Positions 9,416 to 18,064 of a stretch of DNA of 64,000 nt are shown piece by piece; position 1 is the stretch's first letter, and the number at the start of each line of letters is the position of its first letter. The DNA is from Dyella halodurans (GTDB lineage Bacteria > Pseudomonadota > Gammaproteobacteria > Xanthomonadales > Rhodanobacteraceae), in assembly GCF_026283925.1 (NCBI RefSeq), contig NZ_JAPDPF010000009.1, positions 1 through 64,000 of the forward strand. The letters are read 5' to 3'. A program made the position numbers and the translations under genes. The notes beneath the pieces were generated by a model. It searched no databases and was not told the DNA's origin. It saw only the letters and a program-made list of their open reading frames with translations.

Positions 9416-10597
9416 TCAGCGCATGATGCCGGTATGACCCAGCGAATATCGGCCCGGCTGCGGCCATACGACGAGGCCGTGCGGCTCCTGGCCCACAGCG
9501 ATCTTGCGCACTTGACCGGTGGTGGTGTCGAAGGCATAGACAACGTCGTCGAAGCGCCCCGACAGCCACAGCGTCTTGCCATCTGCGCTGACGTTGCCCA
9601 TGTCCGGGCTGCCGCCACCGGGAATCGGCCAGTTCGCCACCACCTTCTGTGTGGCGAAGTCGATCACGGACACGCTGCCCTTGCCGCCACGCGGGCCATG
9701 CACCTTGTTGGAGCCGCGGTTGGCCACGTACAACTTGCTGCCGTCGCGGCTCGGGTAGAGGCCATGCGTGCCCACGCCGGTCTTGATGAAACCGACCTGC
9801 TTGAAGCTCGCGCTGTCGATCAGGTAGACGCCGTCGGCCATCATGTCGGCCACGTAGAACGTCTTGCCATCGGGCGACGAGCGGATGTCCTGCGGCATGC
9901 CCTTCTTGGACAGATCCAGGTAACCCAGCACCTTGCGATTGACCAGGTCGATCTTGGTCAGCTTGCCGGTGAACTCGCAGGTGAAGATGACGAAGCTGCC
10001 GTCGATGCTGAACTCGGCATGGTTGATGCCTTTGCACTCCGGCGCGTCCAGGCTGGAGTGCAGCGCCATGGTGTGCGCATCGCGGAAGTCCAGGCGCGCG
10101 TGCGCCTCGGCCACCACGATGGCTTCCTTGCCGTCCGGCGTGAAGTACATGTTGTACGGGTCATCCACCGCCACCGGCTTGCCTGGCTTGCCGGTGCGCG
10201 CGTCGATCGGGGTGAGGCTACCGCTGCTCTTGCGCTCGGCGTTGTTGGTGACCCACAGGGTGCGCAGATCCCACGACGGCACCACGTGCTGCGGGCCTTC
10301 GCCCACCTTGAACTTGTCCACGACCTTGTAAGTGGCCGGATCGATCACGTAGACGTCGTTCGAGCGCAGATTGGGCACATAAATCCGTGCCGGGTCCTTC
10401 GCCACGGCGGGGTTCAGGTGATCGAGCCCGGCCTCGCTGTACATATTGGCGGGATTGATCACCGGCGGCATGCCGGGAACGGTGGTGACGGACGATGCCG
10501 CCAGGGCGTTGCCAGCCAGGCATGCTGCGGCAAGCGCAAGCGATGACAGGCGGAACAGACGGGATGAACGCAGTGAGTTAGCGATGGCCATGGGCAT
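9416..10597 (-). CDS. Exported YVTN/YncE-type beta-propeller protein
   Basis: 393 aa. A signal peptide (about residues 1-30) is followed by repeated blades of the 40-residue YVTN type, for example IYVPNLRSNDVYVIDPATYKVV, TFYVADMMADGVYLIDSASF and LYVANRGSNKV. Such propellers are periplasmic scaffolds or binding proteins of unknown ligand. The start is ATG 10597 or the second ATG at 10591; neither has a strong Shine-Dalgarno site. It lies 46 bases after the creatininase gene and almost touches the SnoaL-like gene. Confidence 0.85.
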   Translation of the reverse strand: MPMAIANSLRSSRLFRLSSLALAAACLAGNALAASSVTTVPGMPPVINPANMYSEAGLDHLNPAVAKDPARIYVPNLRSNDVYVIDPATYKVVDKFKVGEGPQHVVPSWDLRTLWVTNNAERKSSGSLTPIDARTGKPGKPVAVDDPYNMYFTPDGKEAIVVAEAHARLDFRDAHTMALHSSLDAPECKGINHAEFSIDGSFVIFTCEFTGKLTKIDLVNRKVLGYLDLSKKGMPQDIRSSPDGKTFYVADMMADGVYLIDSASFKQVGFIKTGVGTHGLYPSRDGSKLYVANRGSNKVHGPRGGKGSVSVIDFATQKVVANWPIPGGGSPDMGNVSADGKTLWLSGRFDDVVYAFDTTTGQVRKIAVGQEPHGLVVWPQPGRYSLGHTGIMR

Positions 10598-10643
10598 ACA
10601 ACGTATGAGTTGGGGGAATTCGGGTGTCGTTCCCGCGAGGGAA

Positions 10644-11462
10644 TCAGCGCCCCTGGGTTTCTTTGCGGAGCGCGTCGACGGTATGTAACACAATAGCATC
10701 GATGCCGATCTGACCTAGCTCAGCCGAGGCCTTGCGCGGGTCGCCGCCGTAGACGCCATCGGCCGGGCCGAGCCTGGGACCGTGCTGGAGGCGATCGAGC
10801 CGCACCATCTGCGGCGCCACCGCCAGTTGCAGCGAGGTATCCGCCAGACCCGCGTGGGTACCGATTTCGTCATCGCGGAAACCACGCTGGCGCAGCATCT
10901 GGGCATAACCCTCCGACGAGGTCTGGTAGTACGCCGCCGGCACGATGGCGCGCAGCCTGGAGCCGGCCCAGGCCTTGTTGAGGCGGGCGGCGACCAGGTC
11001 GAGATCCTTCTGGTAGCCGCCGTGGTCACCCAGCAACACGATGGTGTGGAAGCCATGCGCGGCAAAGCTCTGCGCGGCGGACTCCAGCATCTGTTCGAAC
11101 GCGGCATCGGAAATCGTGATGGTGCCGGGAAAGCGCATATGCGAGGTGGGCGGCGCGTAGCCGCCTTCCGGGACGTAGGCGATCACGGGGGCGACCAGCG
11201 CGTTGCCCAGCCCTTCCGCGATCTTCTGCGACAGATAGTCCACCCGCGCATTGTGCTTGCCGACAGCGATGCCGGGCCCGCTTTGTTCTGTACCGCCGAT
11301 GGGAATGATGATGGTGGTCTTGCCGGCCCGCACTTGATCGCGGATTTCCGTCCAGGTCAGGTCCTCCAGCGAGACGGTCTTTGGCGTCGATTGCGCCAAC
11401 GATGCCTGCGTGGCGAAGAGCAGCATGGCAAAAGCGAACGCACGCAGCGATGGGTGGCGCAT
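10644..11462 (-). CDS. Exported creatininase family protein
   Basis: 272 aa. A signal peptide (residues 1-23, ending ASLAQ) precedes a creatininase-type amidohydrolase domain. The family block is present as IIIPIGGTEQSGPGIAVGKHN, followed by PTSHMRFPGTITI and VLLGDHGGYQKDL. In classical creatininase the first block reads E-x-H and ends in Asp as metal ligands; here those positions are Glu59, Ser61 and His70, so the metal site differs. It is the first gene of a leftward operon with the beta-propeller and SnoaL-like genes. The substrate is unknown. Confidence 0.85.
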   Translation of the reverse strand: MRHPSLRAFAFAMLLFATQASLAQSTPKTVSLEDLTWTEIRDQVRAGKTTIIIPIGGTEQSGPGIAVGKHNARVDYLSQKIAEGLGNALVAPVIAYVPEGGYAPPTSHMRFPGTITISDAAFEQMLESAAQSFAAHGFHTIVLLGDHGGYQKDLDLVAARLNKAWAGSRLRAIVPAAYYQTSSEGYAQMLRQRGFRDDEIGTHAGLADTSLQLAVAPQMVRLDRLQHGPRLGPADGVYGGDPRKASAELGQIGIDAIVLHTVDALRKETQGR

Positions 11463-11682
11463 CTTGGAGAGTCCTTCCGACAGGCAGCGGGCCGGCAGCG
11501 TGATGGCTCAGGGGAGCTCACGTCTGCACACAGTTGCATAGCTTGCCGCATATGGCCGCGCTCGACGAGATGGTGCGCACGTGGCGCTACACGGTCCCTT
11601 CATGTTGGCCGTGGTTCGTTCCTGCATGGCAACCCAAGCTGGAGGGTTTCTCGAGACACCTGCATCACTTGGATGAGGGCGG

Positions 11683-11946
11683 TCAGTCCGGCGATTGTCC
11701 CGGATGTCGCTCCTTCCACGCCGCCAGCGCCTCGTAGTACTGCGTCAGCGCTTCTTCGTAGAAATCGAAGATGCAAGGCACGCAGCCCTGGCCGCAGCAG
11801 TCGCCGGCATCGGGTTCGACAGGCTTTACGGGTGGCGGGTCGTTGGAGGGCGCAGGCGCGCCCTCCGTCACGTTGAGTCGTTCTGAATCGGTCAAACCAT
11901 TATCCGGGCTTGCGGAATCGATAGACGAACTGGTCCGTATGACCAC
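11683..11946 (-). CDS. Oxidoreductase-like domain (PF09791-type) small protein
   Basis: 87 aa as drawn. The core PPPVKPVEPDAGDCCGQGCVPCIFDFYEE, with CCGxGCxxC cysteines and a following helical AWKER segment, is the Oxidored-like N-terminal domain, a small domain of unknown function. It overlaps the 3' end of the upstream methyltransferase-like gene if ATG 11946 is used. A TTG just after that gene's stop, or a GTG about 8 codons later, are alternative starts, so the N-terminus is uncertain. The two genes are probably co-transcribed. Confidence 0.72.
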   Translation of the reverse strand: MVIRTSSSIDSASPDNGLTDSERLNVTEGAPAPSNDPPPVKPVEPDAGDCCGQGCVPCIFDFYEEALTQYYEALAAWKERHPGQSPD

Positions 11947-12673
11947 GTATCGACTTGTCGAATACCTTGATGTTGTGTGGATCGGCCGGGTTGCGCAGCA
12001 CGTCGCTTTCGCCGTCGAACACGAAACCGACCGACTCGACCTGTTTCTTCACGATGGCCGGATCGATCCGGTGCAAGGTGTCGGTGTCACGCATGCCCGA
12101 GCCTGCTTCGGCCACGTGGTCCACGACCACGAACACGCCGCCGGGCTTGAGCGAGTCGAACACCTGCTTGTCGAACGTCACCGGGTCGACCTTGCCCATG
12201 AAGGCATCCGGGTAATCGTGGTAGTTCTGCGAGGTGAACACCAGGTCGACCTTCTCCGGCGTCTTGAACTGCGCCGCCGGCACCATCAGCACGCCGACGT
12301 TGTCGTAATGCGGTATGGCGACCAGCGCCTTGGAGGCCTGCACGTCGGACTTGGCCTCCTTGCCGTATTCGTTCGGCCACACGGCATAAACGCGCCCCGT
12401 CGGCCCGACGATGGCGCTGAACACGCGCGTGAAATAGCCACTACCGGGGATCAGGTCCACCACTTTCTGGCCCGGCTTCACCTCGGCGAAGGTGGCCAGG
12501 GCGGCGATCTTGCGGCGATCGTCATTGGCGCTGTCGTCCTTGCGCGCCGGATCGTTGATGGCCGCGATGACGTACGCCGGCACGGCGCCAGTCGTGGCGG
12601 CCTGTGGCGCAGCCACCGCGAGGGTGACAGGGAAAGCAAGAGCAACCAGCACTGCAAGAACGGTAGGACGCAT
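11900..12673 (-). CDS. Exported class I SAM methyltransferase-fold protein
   Basis: 257 aa. A signal peptide (MRPTVLAVLVALAFPVTLAVAA) precedes a Rossmann methyltransferase domain with motif I VVDLIPGSGYFTRVFS and a post-motif SLKPGGVFVVVDH. The start is ATG 12673, which gives the clean signal sequence. It shares architecture and length with the exported protein at 6917-7747, so the two are probably paralogues. The presence of a Sec signal on a SAM-type fold is unusual. The small cysteine-rich PF09791-type gene overlaps its 3' end. Confidence 0.82.
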   Translation of the reverse strand: MRPTVLAVLVALAFPVTLAVAAPQAATTGAVPAYVIAAINDPARKDDSANDDRRKIAALATFAEVKPGQKVVDLIPGSGYFTRVFSAIVGPTGRVYAVWPNEYGKEAKSDVQASKALVAIPHYDNVGVLMVPAAQFKTPEKVDLVFTSQNYHDYPDAFMGKVDPVTFDKQVFDSLKPGGVFVVVDHVAEAGSGMRDTDTLHRIDPAIVKKQVESVGFVFDGESDVLRNPADPHNIKVFDKSIRGHTDQFVYRFRKPG

Positions 12674-12860
12674 GACGAACTCCGTAGTCAGGTGAGGGGC
12701 GTGCCATTGTGCGCCCCTACAGGGTAACCCGCGCCATGCCCTTTGGCATAAGCGCCTGGTCAATGCCTCCGCGTAACCCGCACGGAGACCTTGGCCAGGC
12801 CAGGCGCCTGCTCACGATCCATGCCTGGGCATGCGCGCAGCGTGAACAGGCGTCGACGGC

Positions 12861-14258
12861 TTATTTCGCCGAAGACGGACCAGCCACGGTGGTCAGCAGC
12901 ACATGCCAGTAAGCCAGGTCGTCATAGAACGACTTCACCGGAATGCGCTCGTTCAGACCATGCGCAAACGCGTCGCTGTTCTTCATGAACAGGCCGCTGA
13001 CGCCATAGGTGGGAATACCCGCGGCGCGGAAGTAAAGGCCATCGGTGGCACCCGATTCCTGTTCCGGGGTAATCGTCACGCCGGGGCGAATCGTGTGCAC
13101 GGCCTTGGTGACCGCCGCCAGCACGTCGGGGCGCAATGGGGAGGCATCGCTGGAGATGGCCTTGCCGACCAGGTTCACTTCGACCTTCGGACCCACCAGG
13201 TCCTGCACCGTCTTCTGCACGGTGGCGACGGCCACGCCAGGGAAGATGCGGCAGTTGATGGTGGCCGTGGCCGATTGCGGCAGCGCGTTGTCGGCATGGC
13301 CGCCGCGCAGCAGGGTCGCCACGCAGGTGGTGCGGGTCTTGCCCACTTCCGACGGCTCGGCCGCCAGCACGTCAGCAGCCGCCTGGTTGTGCGGATCCTG
13401 CGCGAACGCGCGCATGGCCTCACCCAGCTTGCCTTGCGTGGTGGCGCCCAGTGCCTTGAACGAGGCCAGCGTGGTGTCGTTCCACATCACCGGAAAGCTG
13501 TAGCCCTGGACCTTCTTCAGCGCGTCGGCCAGTTCATAGATGGCATTGTCGGGCCGCGGCAGCGAGCTGTGGCCGCCCGGGTTGCGCGTGGTCAGCTCAA
13601 AGCTGGCATAGGCCTTCTCGGCCGTCTGCAGGCCATAGACCAGCGGTTTGCCGCTCTCGCTCAGCTCGCCGCCGCCGGCGTCGGTGTTGAGCGCGAAGTC
13701 GGCATCCACCAGGTCACGATGATGCTCGACCAGGTCCTGCATGGTGTCCTGCGTGGTTTCCTCATCGCCGGTGTAGACGATGATCAGGTCGCGCGTAGGC
13801 ACGAAACCCTCTTTCTTCAAGCGGATGAAATTCGCCGCCAACACGGTGACGCCGCTCTTGATGTCCTCGGTGCCGCGCCCGAAGAAGTAGCCGTTCTCTT
13901 CCGTCAGCTTGAACGGGTCGCGCTGCCAGTCTTCCGGCTTGGCCGTCACCACGTCCATATGCGCCATCAAGGCGATCGGCTTGCCGCCGGTGCCGTTGCC
14001 GCGATAGCGCACCACCATGGCCGCCGTTTCGCCATGCGGAATGATGTGGATGTCCGATTCCGGAAAACCGGCCGCACGGAACTGGTCGGCCAGGTACTTC
14101 ACCATCACCGGCACTTGCCCCTGCCCGATCTCGGTCTTGAACGCGATGAGGTGGCTGAAGATATCGCGCGCCTGGGCCTGGTTCGCGTCCAGGGTGGTGG
14201 CCTGGGCGGCGATGGCGACCGGCAGGGTCAGCAGTGCAGCGGACAACGGTTTGAACAT
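12861..14258 (-). CDS. Exported M20 family metallopeptidase
   Basis: 465 aa. A signal peptide (MFKPLSAALLTLPVAIAAQA) is followed by the di-zinc M20/M28-type catalytic domain: IALMAHMDVVTA (His and Asp ligands), FFGRGTEDIKSG and VYTGDEETTQDT (catalytic Glu pair), DADFALNTDAGGGE, and a late FMKNSDAFAHGLNERIP segment with the last His ligand. A dimerisation insert lies in the middle. The start is ATG 14258. It likely hydrolyses small peptides or acylated amino acids in the periplasm. Confidence 0.9.
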   Translation of the reverse strand: MFKPLSAALLTLPVAIAAQATTLDANQAQARDIFSHLIAFKTEIGQGQVPVMVKYLADQFRAAGFPESDIHIIPHGETAAMVVRYRGNGTGGKPIALMAHMDVVTAKPEDWQRDPFKLTEENGYFFGRGTEDIKSGVTVLAANFIRLKKEGFVPTRDLIIVYTGDEETTQDTMQDLVEHHRDLVDADFALNTDAGGGELSESGKPLVYGLQTAEKAYASFELTTRNPGGHSSLPRPDNAIYELADALKKVQGYSFPVMWNDTTLASFKALGATTQGKLGEAMRAFAQDPHNQAAADVLAAEPSEVGKTRTTCVATLLRGGHADNALPQSATATINCRIFPGVAVATVQKTVQDLVGPKVEVNLVGKAISSDASPLRPDVLAAVTKAVHTIRPGVTITPEQESGATDGLYFRAAGIPTYGVSGLFMKNSDAFAHGLNERIPVKSFYDDLAYWHVLLTTVAGPSSAK

Positions 14259-14371
14259 GGAGCATCTCGCCAGCGTCGGAAGGAGGCGTGAGTATGTCGT
14301 GTTCAAGCGCCGGGATGCACCACCTGTTGCAAAGATATTTCAAGCCGTTTTGGACGGCCGTGTGGCGTTGG

Positions 14372-14983
14372 CTAGAGGGCGGAAAAGCGCCACGCATCCA
14401 GGGTCCGGTACTCCCCTCCGCCCACCACGCTGTGCAGCAGCGCGAATCCTTCCACGCGCCAGGTGATCGGGCCGATGGGGGCCGGCTGCGGCACCGCACC
14501 ACGGCTATAGGCAAACGTCACATGCGGGGTGAAGTTGCGCGACAGTTGCGCGCCCAGCCCGGCCAGCAGCAGTGACTGGCGCAAGTCCTGCCACAGCGTC
14601 TGCAGCGCCGACGGCACATTGGAGCAGCGCAGCACGCAGGGCGGCTCGCGACCGTGGAAGCCTGCCGCATGGTCCAGCACCAGCTCGAACGGCGCGCAGT
14701 GCACCTTGCCGGCCGCGCCTATCGCCGCCGTGACGATATCGCTGCGCAACAAGGGGTGGTCGCCAAGAAAATGCAGGGTGGCGTGATAACGGGAGGGACG
14801 GATCAGCCGTGCCCGCAGGTGCTGCGTGGCCACCACTTCGCGCGCAGCACGTTCAACGTGCCCGCATACCGCCTCGCCCGGCAGCAAGGCAAAGAACAGC
14901 CGATGGATTGCCGCAGCTTCCGTCGACCCACCTCCCAGCAGATCGGCTTGGCTATCGGAAGGCGAGGAACGACGTGAGCCCAT
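14372..14983 (-). CDS. 2'-5' RNA ligase/cyclic phosphodiesterase family (ThpR-like)
   Basis: 203 aa. The 2H-phosphoesterase fold is marked by two HxTx motifs, HATLHFLG and HVTFAYS. HRLFFALLPGEAV is the usual N-terminal strand of ThpR-type enzymes, which open 2',3'-cyclic phosphates and can ligate tRNA halves in vitro. ATG 14983 is chosen; about 18 residues precede the domain. A second, distinct 2H gene lies at 15906-16592, with one gene between. Confidence 0.88.
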   Translation of the reverse strand: MGSRRSSPSDSQADLLGGGSTEAAAIHRLFFALLPGEAVCGHVERAAREVVATQHLRARLIRPSRYHATLHFLGDHPLLRSDIVTAAIGAAGKVHCAPFELVLDHAAGFHGREPPCVLRCSNVPSALQTLWQDLRQSLLLAGLGAQLSRNFTPHVTFAYSRGAVPQPAPIGPITWRVEGFALLHSVVGGGEYRTLDAWRFSAL

Positions 14984-15283
14984 GCGCGAAACTTCAAAGG
15001 AAAGCAGCACAACATAGCGCAAACAAGCACGCCAGATAACGGCCCACCGCTGGCATCGCTGAAGACCTCACGCCCAGGAGAAGCCTGGCCAGCCGGCGCC
15101 CCGCGGGTTGGAGCAGACGCAACGGCTGCCTGGACCCGCCCCCGCGATAACAACGCCATCACACGGCGTTCCCCCTGTCGCGCAAGAATGTGGCCGGGTT
15201 CCCAGCCTGCTGCCATAGGCGGCGTCCAACCCGTTCCACCTCTGGCATGTGGGCACCTTGCGCCGGCGTGGCTGGAGGGTCAG

Positions 15284-15781
15284 ATGAAATCCCGTTGCGT
15301 TTTCAGCACGCCGGACTTGGCTGGCGCGCGCGCCGCCATGGAAGCCGCCTTGCGCGCGGGCATACCCGACAACGACATCTCGCTGATCGCCCGCGACGAT
15401 ATCGAGCAGGACGACATTCCCGATCACCTGATGACGGGCCGCACCGACTTCTACCCCGCGGCCCTGCGCGGCGTTGCCTGTGGCGGCGGTACCGGGGTGG
15501 TGCTGGGCCTGGTCGCCGTGGCGATTCCGCCACTGGGCGTCACGCTGGCGGGTGCCGGCGCGATTGCCGTCGCCGCCGCTGCCATGGGGTGCTGGACGGG
15601 CGCCCTGGTCGGCTCCGAGGTGCCCGACGTCATCCATCGCAAGTTCAAGGCCGAGATTGCCTCGGGGCATATCCTGGTCGTCATCGATGGCAACAAGGAA
15701 AGGCTGGCGCTAGCCTCGCCGGCCGTCGAAGGTACCGGCGCCACGCACCTGCCGTTTCATGCCCGTACCCTGCTTACCTGA
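15284..15781 (+). CDS. Glycine-rich membrane protein (DUF1269-like)
   Basis: 165 aa. The first 60 residues form an alpha/beta ferredoxin-like segment (VFSTPDLAGARAAMEAAL, then ISLIARDDIEQ). A glycine- and alanine-rich hydrophobic hairpin follows at about 68-108 (GGGTGVVLGLVAVAIPPLG and on), of glycine-zipper type that may insert in membranes. HILVVIDGNKER returns to an alpha/beta strand. This layout matches DUF1269-like proteins of unknown function. The start is ATG 15284, with TGGAGGG upstream. It lies between two leftward 2H-phosphoesterase genes. Confidence 0.75.
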   Translation: MKSRCVFSTPDLAGARAAMEAALRAGIPDNDISLIARDDIEQDDIPDHLMTGRTDFYPAALRGVACGGGTGVVLGLVAVAIPPLGVTLAGAGAIAVAAAAMGCWTGALVGSEVPDVIHRKFKAEIASGHILVVIDGNKERLALASPAVEGTGATHLPFHARTLLT

Positions 15782-15905
15782 TAGCGGGACGACCTCGACG
15801 GCACACCTGCGCGCTCACCGGAACGACAGGCATCGCGATGACGGGGCTACCCGCCGGCGCGAAAACGCCTTTTGCATCCCAGCTTCGTCGATGCGCTGAC
15901 CTGGG

Positions 15906-16592
15906 TCATTCCATCACGAGGCAGTCCAGCGGCCCCACACACCCCGTTACCGCTGGGAGCGCCATTCGATGATGGCTCTCCAACGGGCCGAAGTGAGCCT
16001 GTGCGTTGTAGGTGGCGTAGTGCAGTTCGCTCACCGTCAGCGAACGAGGTGGCGAGTCGATGTCTCGCAGGCGTGCCCGCACTTGCTCCCCCGTCAGCTT
16101 GCGCCGGTACAGGCCCAGGGTGATGTGCGGAACATAGGCGGCCTGGCGTATCTCGCGGCCGGCGCCGCCCAACGCATGGCGCCATCGCGACAGTCGTCCC
16201 TGCGGGTCGCCCACCGGAATGAAGGCGGCGGTCGCGAAGCTGTCTACCGGTCCCAGGGGCAGCACGCAGCGCGCGCCGGGCTCCCGATCCAACTGCTCGA
16301 TCTGGCGGCGCAGCTGCGCCGGCGTGAAGTCATCATCCGCCCCGCTCGTCGGTTGTTCGAAGCCACACACGAAAAGCGTGAGGTGCAGCTGCCGTTGCGG
16401 CATGGGGTGCAACCAGTCGGATAGTTGTTGCCGCACCGCGGCGACATAGCCATGCAGCGCTTCGTCCATCACCGGTGCCAACCACAGGCCGTATCGGACC
16501 CGCCCGCGATGCCATTCGGGGTAGTCGCGCAGGTCCGCGACCAGCGTTTCGGAGGGCCCGTTCCTGGCGTCAGAAAACAACATGGACGGCAT
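15906..16592 (-). CDS. 2'-5' RNA ligase family protein (second copy)
   Basis: 228 aa. Two 2H motifs are present, HLTLFVCG (mid-protein) and HITLGLYRR, each with the H-x-T/S-h pattern. The rest differs strongly from the gene at 14372-14983, so this is a separate subfamily rather than a recent duplicate. Possible starts are ATG 16592 or 16583; the former is used. The reaction is probably phosphodiesterase or cyclase chemistry on 2',3'-cyclic or 2'-5' linked nucleotides. Confidence 0.8.
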   Translation of the reverse strand: MPSMLFSDARNGPSETLVADLRDYPEWHRGRVRYGLWLAPVMDEALHGYVAAVRQQLSDWLHPMPQRQLHLTLFVCGFEQPTSGADDDFTPAQLRRQIEQLDREPGARCVLPLGPVDSFATAAFIPVGDPQGRLSRWRHALGGAGREIRQAAYVPHITLGLYRRKLTGEQVRARLRDIDSPPRSLTVSELHYATYNAQAHFGPLESHHRMALPAVTGCVGPLDCLVME

Positions 16593-16801
16593 GGTGTCGG
16601 CACGACGCGGGAAAGTAAATTGGCCGATTCCCCTCCACGCCGCCTCGGTCCCGGGGCTCAACGTGAAAATCACGACACTGGGAATAGCGTGCGTGGTCGC
16701 TGAGCGGCCTGATCCCAGGCTCGTTGCAGCACCCGTCACGTCTTTTGGCAAGCCCAGCCGACGCTCATCGAGAGACTCGCGGCATCGGCAAGGACAGGAC
16801 C

Positions 16802-17446
16802 ATGCGCGAGATCATGCTGAGATCGGCTGACGCCCCGGAGAGTCCGTGGACTTCGCTTGTCGCGCTGCTCCCCCATGTGTTCTGGGCGCTGGTCCTGGTG
16901 GGCGTGCTGCTCTGGATAGGTCGCGATACCCTGCGCGAGCTGCTCGGGCGCGTGGACAAGGTCAGCGTTGCGGGCGTCGAGCTGGAACTTCGCGACGATC
17001 TGCAAGCCGCCGCTGCCGCGCGCGGAAAACCCATCGGCAACGATGCCATCAGCAGGGTCGCCCGTCGATTGGCTGCTTCCGTCGGGCTGACCAAGGGTGC
17101 CAGGCTGCTATGGGTGGACGACGAACCCACGGGTATCGTCAACGAGTCGCGCCTGTTCGAACAGGCGGGCATCCATATCACGCGCGTAGCTACGAGCGCC
17201 GAGGCCTTCGCCAAGCTCGACTTGGCCAATTATGACCTGGTGCTCTCCGATATCAGCCGCGATGGCGACGACACGGCAGGCCTGCACTTCGCCGATACGC
17301 TGGCCGGCCGACGCAACGCGCCGCCGCTGATCTTCTATGTCGGCAGCGCGCAACGCCCCTGCCCGGAACATGCCTTTGGAATCACCGATCGCCCCGACGA
17401 GCTGATTCATCTCGTATTGGACGCGCTGGCCCGGTCGAGGAGCTGA
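16802..17446 (+). CDS. Membrane-anchored atypical receiver-domain protein
   Basis: 214 aa. One transmembrane helix at about residues 18-39 (LVALLPHVFWALVLVGVLLWI) is followed by a short juxtamembrane segment and a response-regulator receiver domain (100-210). The acidic pair is Asp106-Asp107-Glu108 (LLWVDDEP), and the phospho-acceptor is Asp150 (DLVLSDIS). The usual Lys of the last loop is missing (AFGITDRPDEL), and Ser182 sits at the Thr/Ser switch. There is no output domain and no kinase nearby. The next gene starts three bases after the stop, so the three genes from here form an operon. The start has AGGACAGGACC upstream. Confidence 0.8.
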   Translation: MREIMLRSADAPESPWTSLVALLPHVFWALVLVGVLLWIGRDTLRELLGRVDKVSVAGVELELRDDLQAAAAARGKPIGNDAISRVARRLAASVGLTKGARLLWVDDEPTGIVNESRLFEQAGIHITRVATSAEAFAKLDLANYDLVLSDISRDGDDTAGLHFADTLAGRRNAPPLIFYVGSAQRPCPEHAFGITDRPDELIHLVLDALARSRS

Positions 17447-17449
17447 CGC

Positions 17450-18064
17450 ATGTACATCCAGAAGTTCATCAAGGGCATTTCGGGAGAAGACCCCCGGGGA
17501 CTGAGCTGGCCTGACGCGCGGCAATGGCTGGATGACGATATCGGCATCCAGTCGAACTGGCTGCGCAACGTGAAGTTCGGTGTGTTCCAGCCTAGCGACG
17601 TCGTGGCCGAGTTGACCGAGCAGCATCTCGATCGTCACCTGCATGACTATGACAACTTCGGCCACCAGAGCGCTTTTATCTCGCTTGCTTCTGGCTGCAT
17701 CGAACGCGATGCGCTGCTCAGCGCGAACTTCATGTATTCGGCCAAGGACACCGCACTGGATTTTGCCACCCATGCGTTTGAACACCCGGGCACCTTGTTC
17801 TACGGCTGGGTCATCGTCGGGCTGAACCCCGCGGTTGAATTGTCGGCCGTCGCCGAAGCCGTGCGCGACCTCAACGTCTACCACCGGTGGTCGCGCTATC
17901 AACTGGAGGGCGAAATCACCGCCAAGGTCTATATCCCGGCCAATCAGATCGAGCGCATCGAATGGTGGGACCCCGCGGAGGACCGCACGGCTCCCACCGA
18001 TGTCTATGAAAACCCGCACTACACACCTCCCTCGGCGATCACCAACATGCGGGAGTACTTCTGA
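17450..18064 (+). CDS. Hypothetical protein with ADP-ribosyltransferase-like motifs
   Basis: 204 aa, soluble, no signal peptide. I do not recognise a named family. The order of motifs recalls R-S-E type ADP-ribosyltransferases: a strand before residue 50, SAFISLASG (74-82) in the place of the S-T-S strand, GTLFYGWVIVGL (114-125) as a core strand, and EGEITAKVYIPANQI (153-167). The last resembles the cholera-toxin stretch EQEVSALGGIPYSQI with its ExE pair, here Glu153 and Glu155. A first-strand Arg is not obvious; Lys42 is the nearest basic residue. The gene follows the receiver protein by three bases and overlaps the next gene by one base (TGATG). The assignment is inference from motif order. 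Confidence 0.6.
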   Translation: MYIQKFIKGISGEDPRGLSWPDARQWLDDDIGIQSNWLRNVKFGVFQPSDVVAELTEQHLDRHLHDYDNFGHQSAFISLASGCIERDALLSANFMYSAKDTALDFATHAFEHPGTLFYGWVIVGLNPAVELSAVAEAVRDLNVYHRWSRYQLEGEITAKVYIPANQIERIEWWDPAEDRTAPTDVYENPHYTPPSAITNMREYF

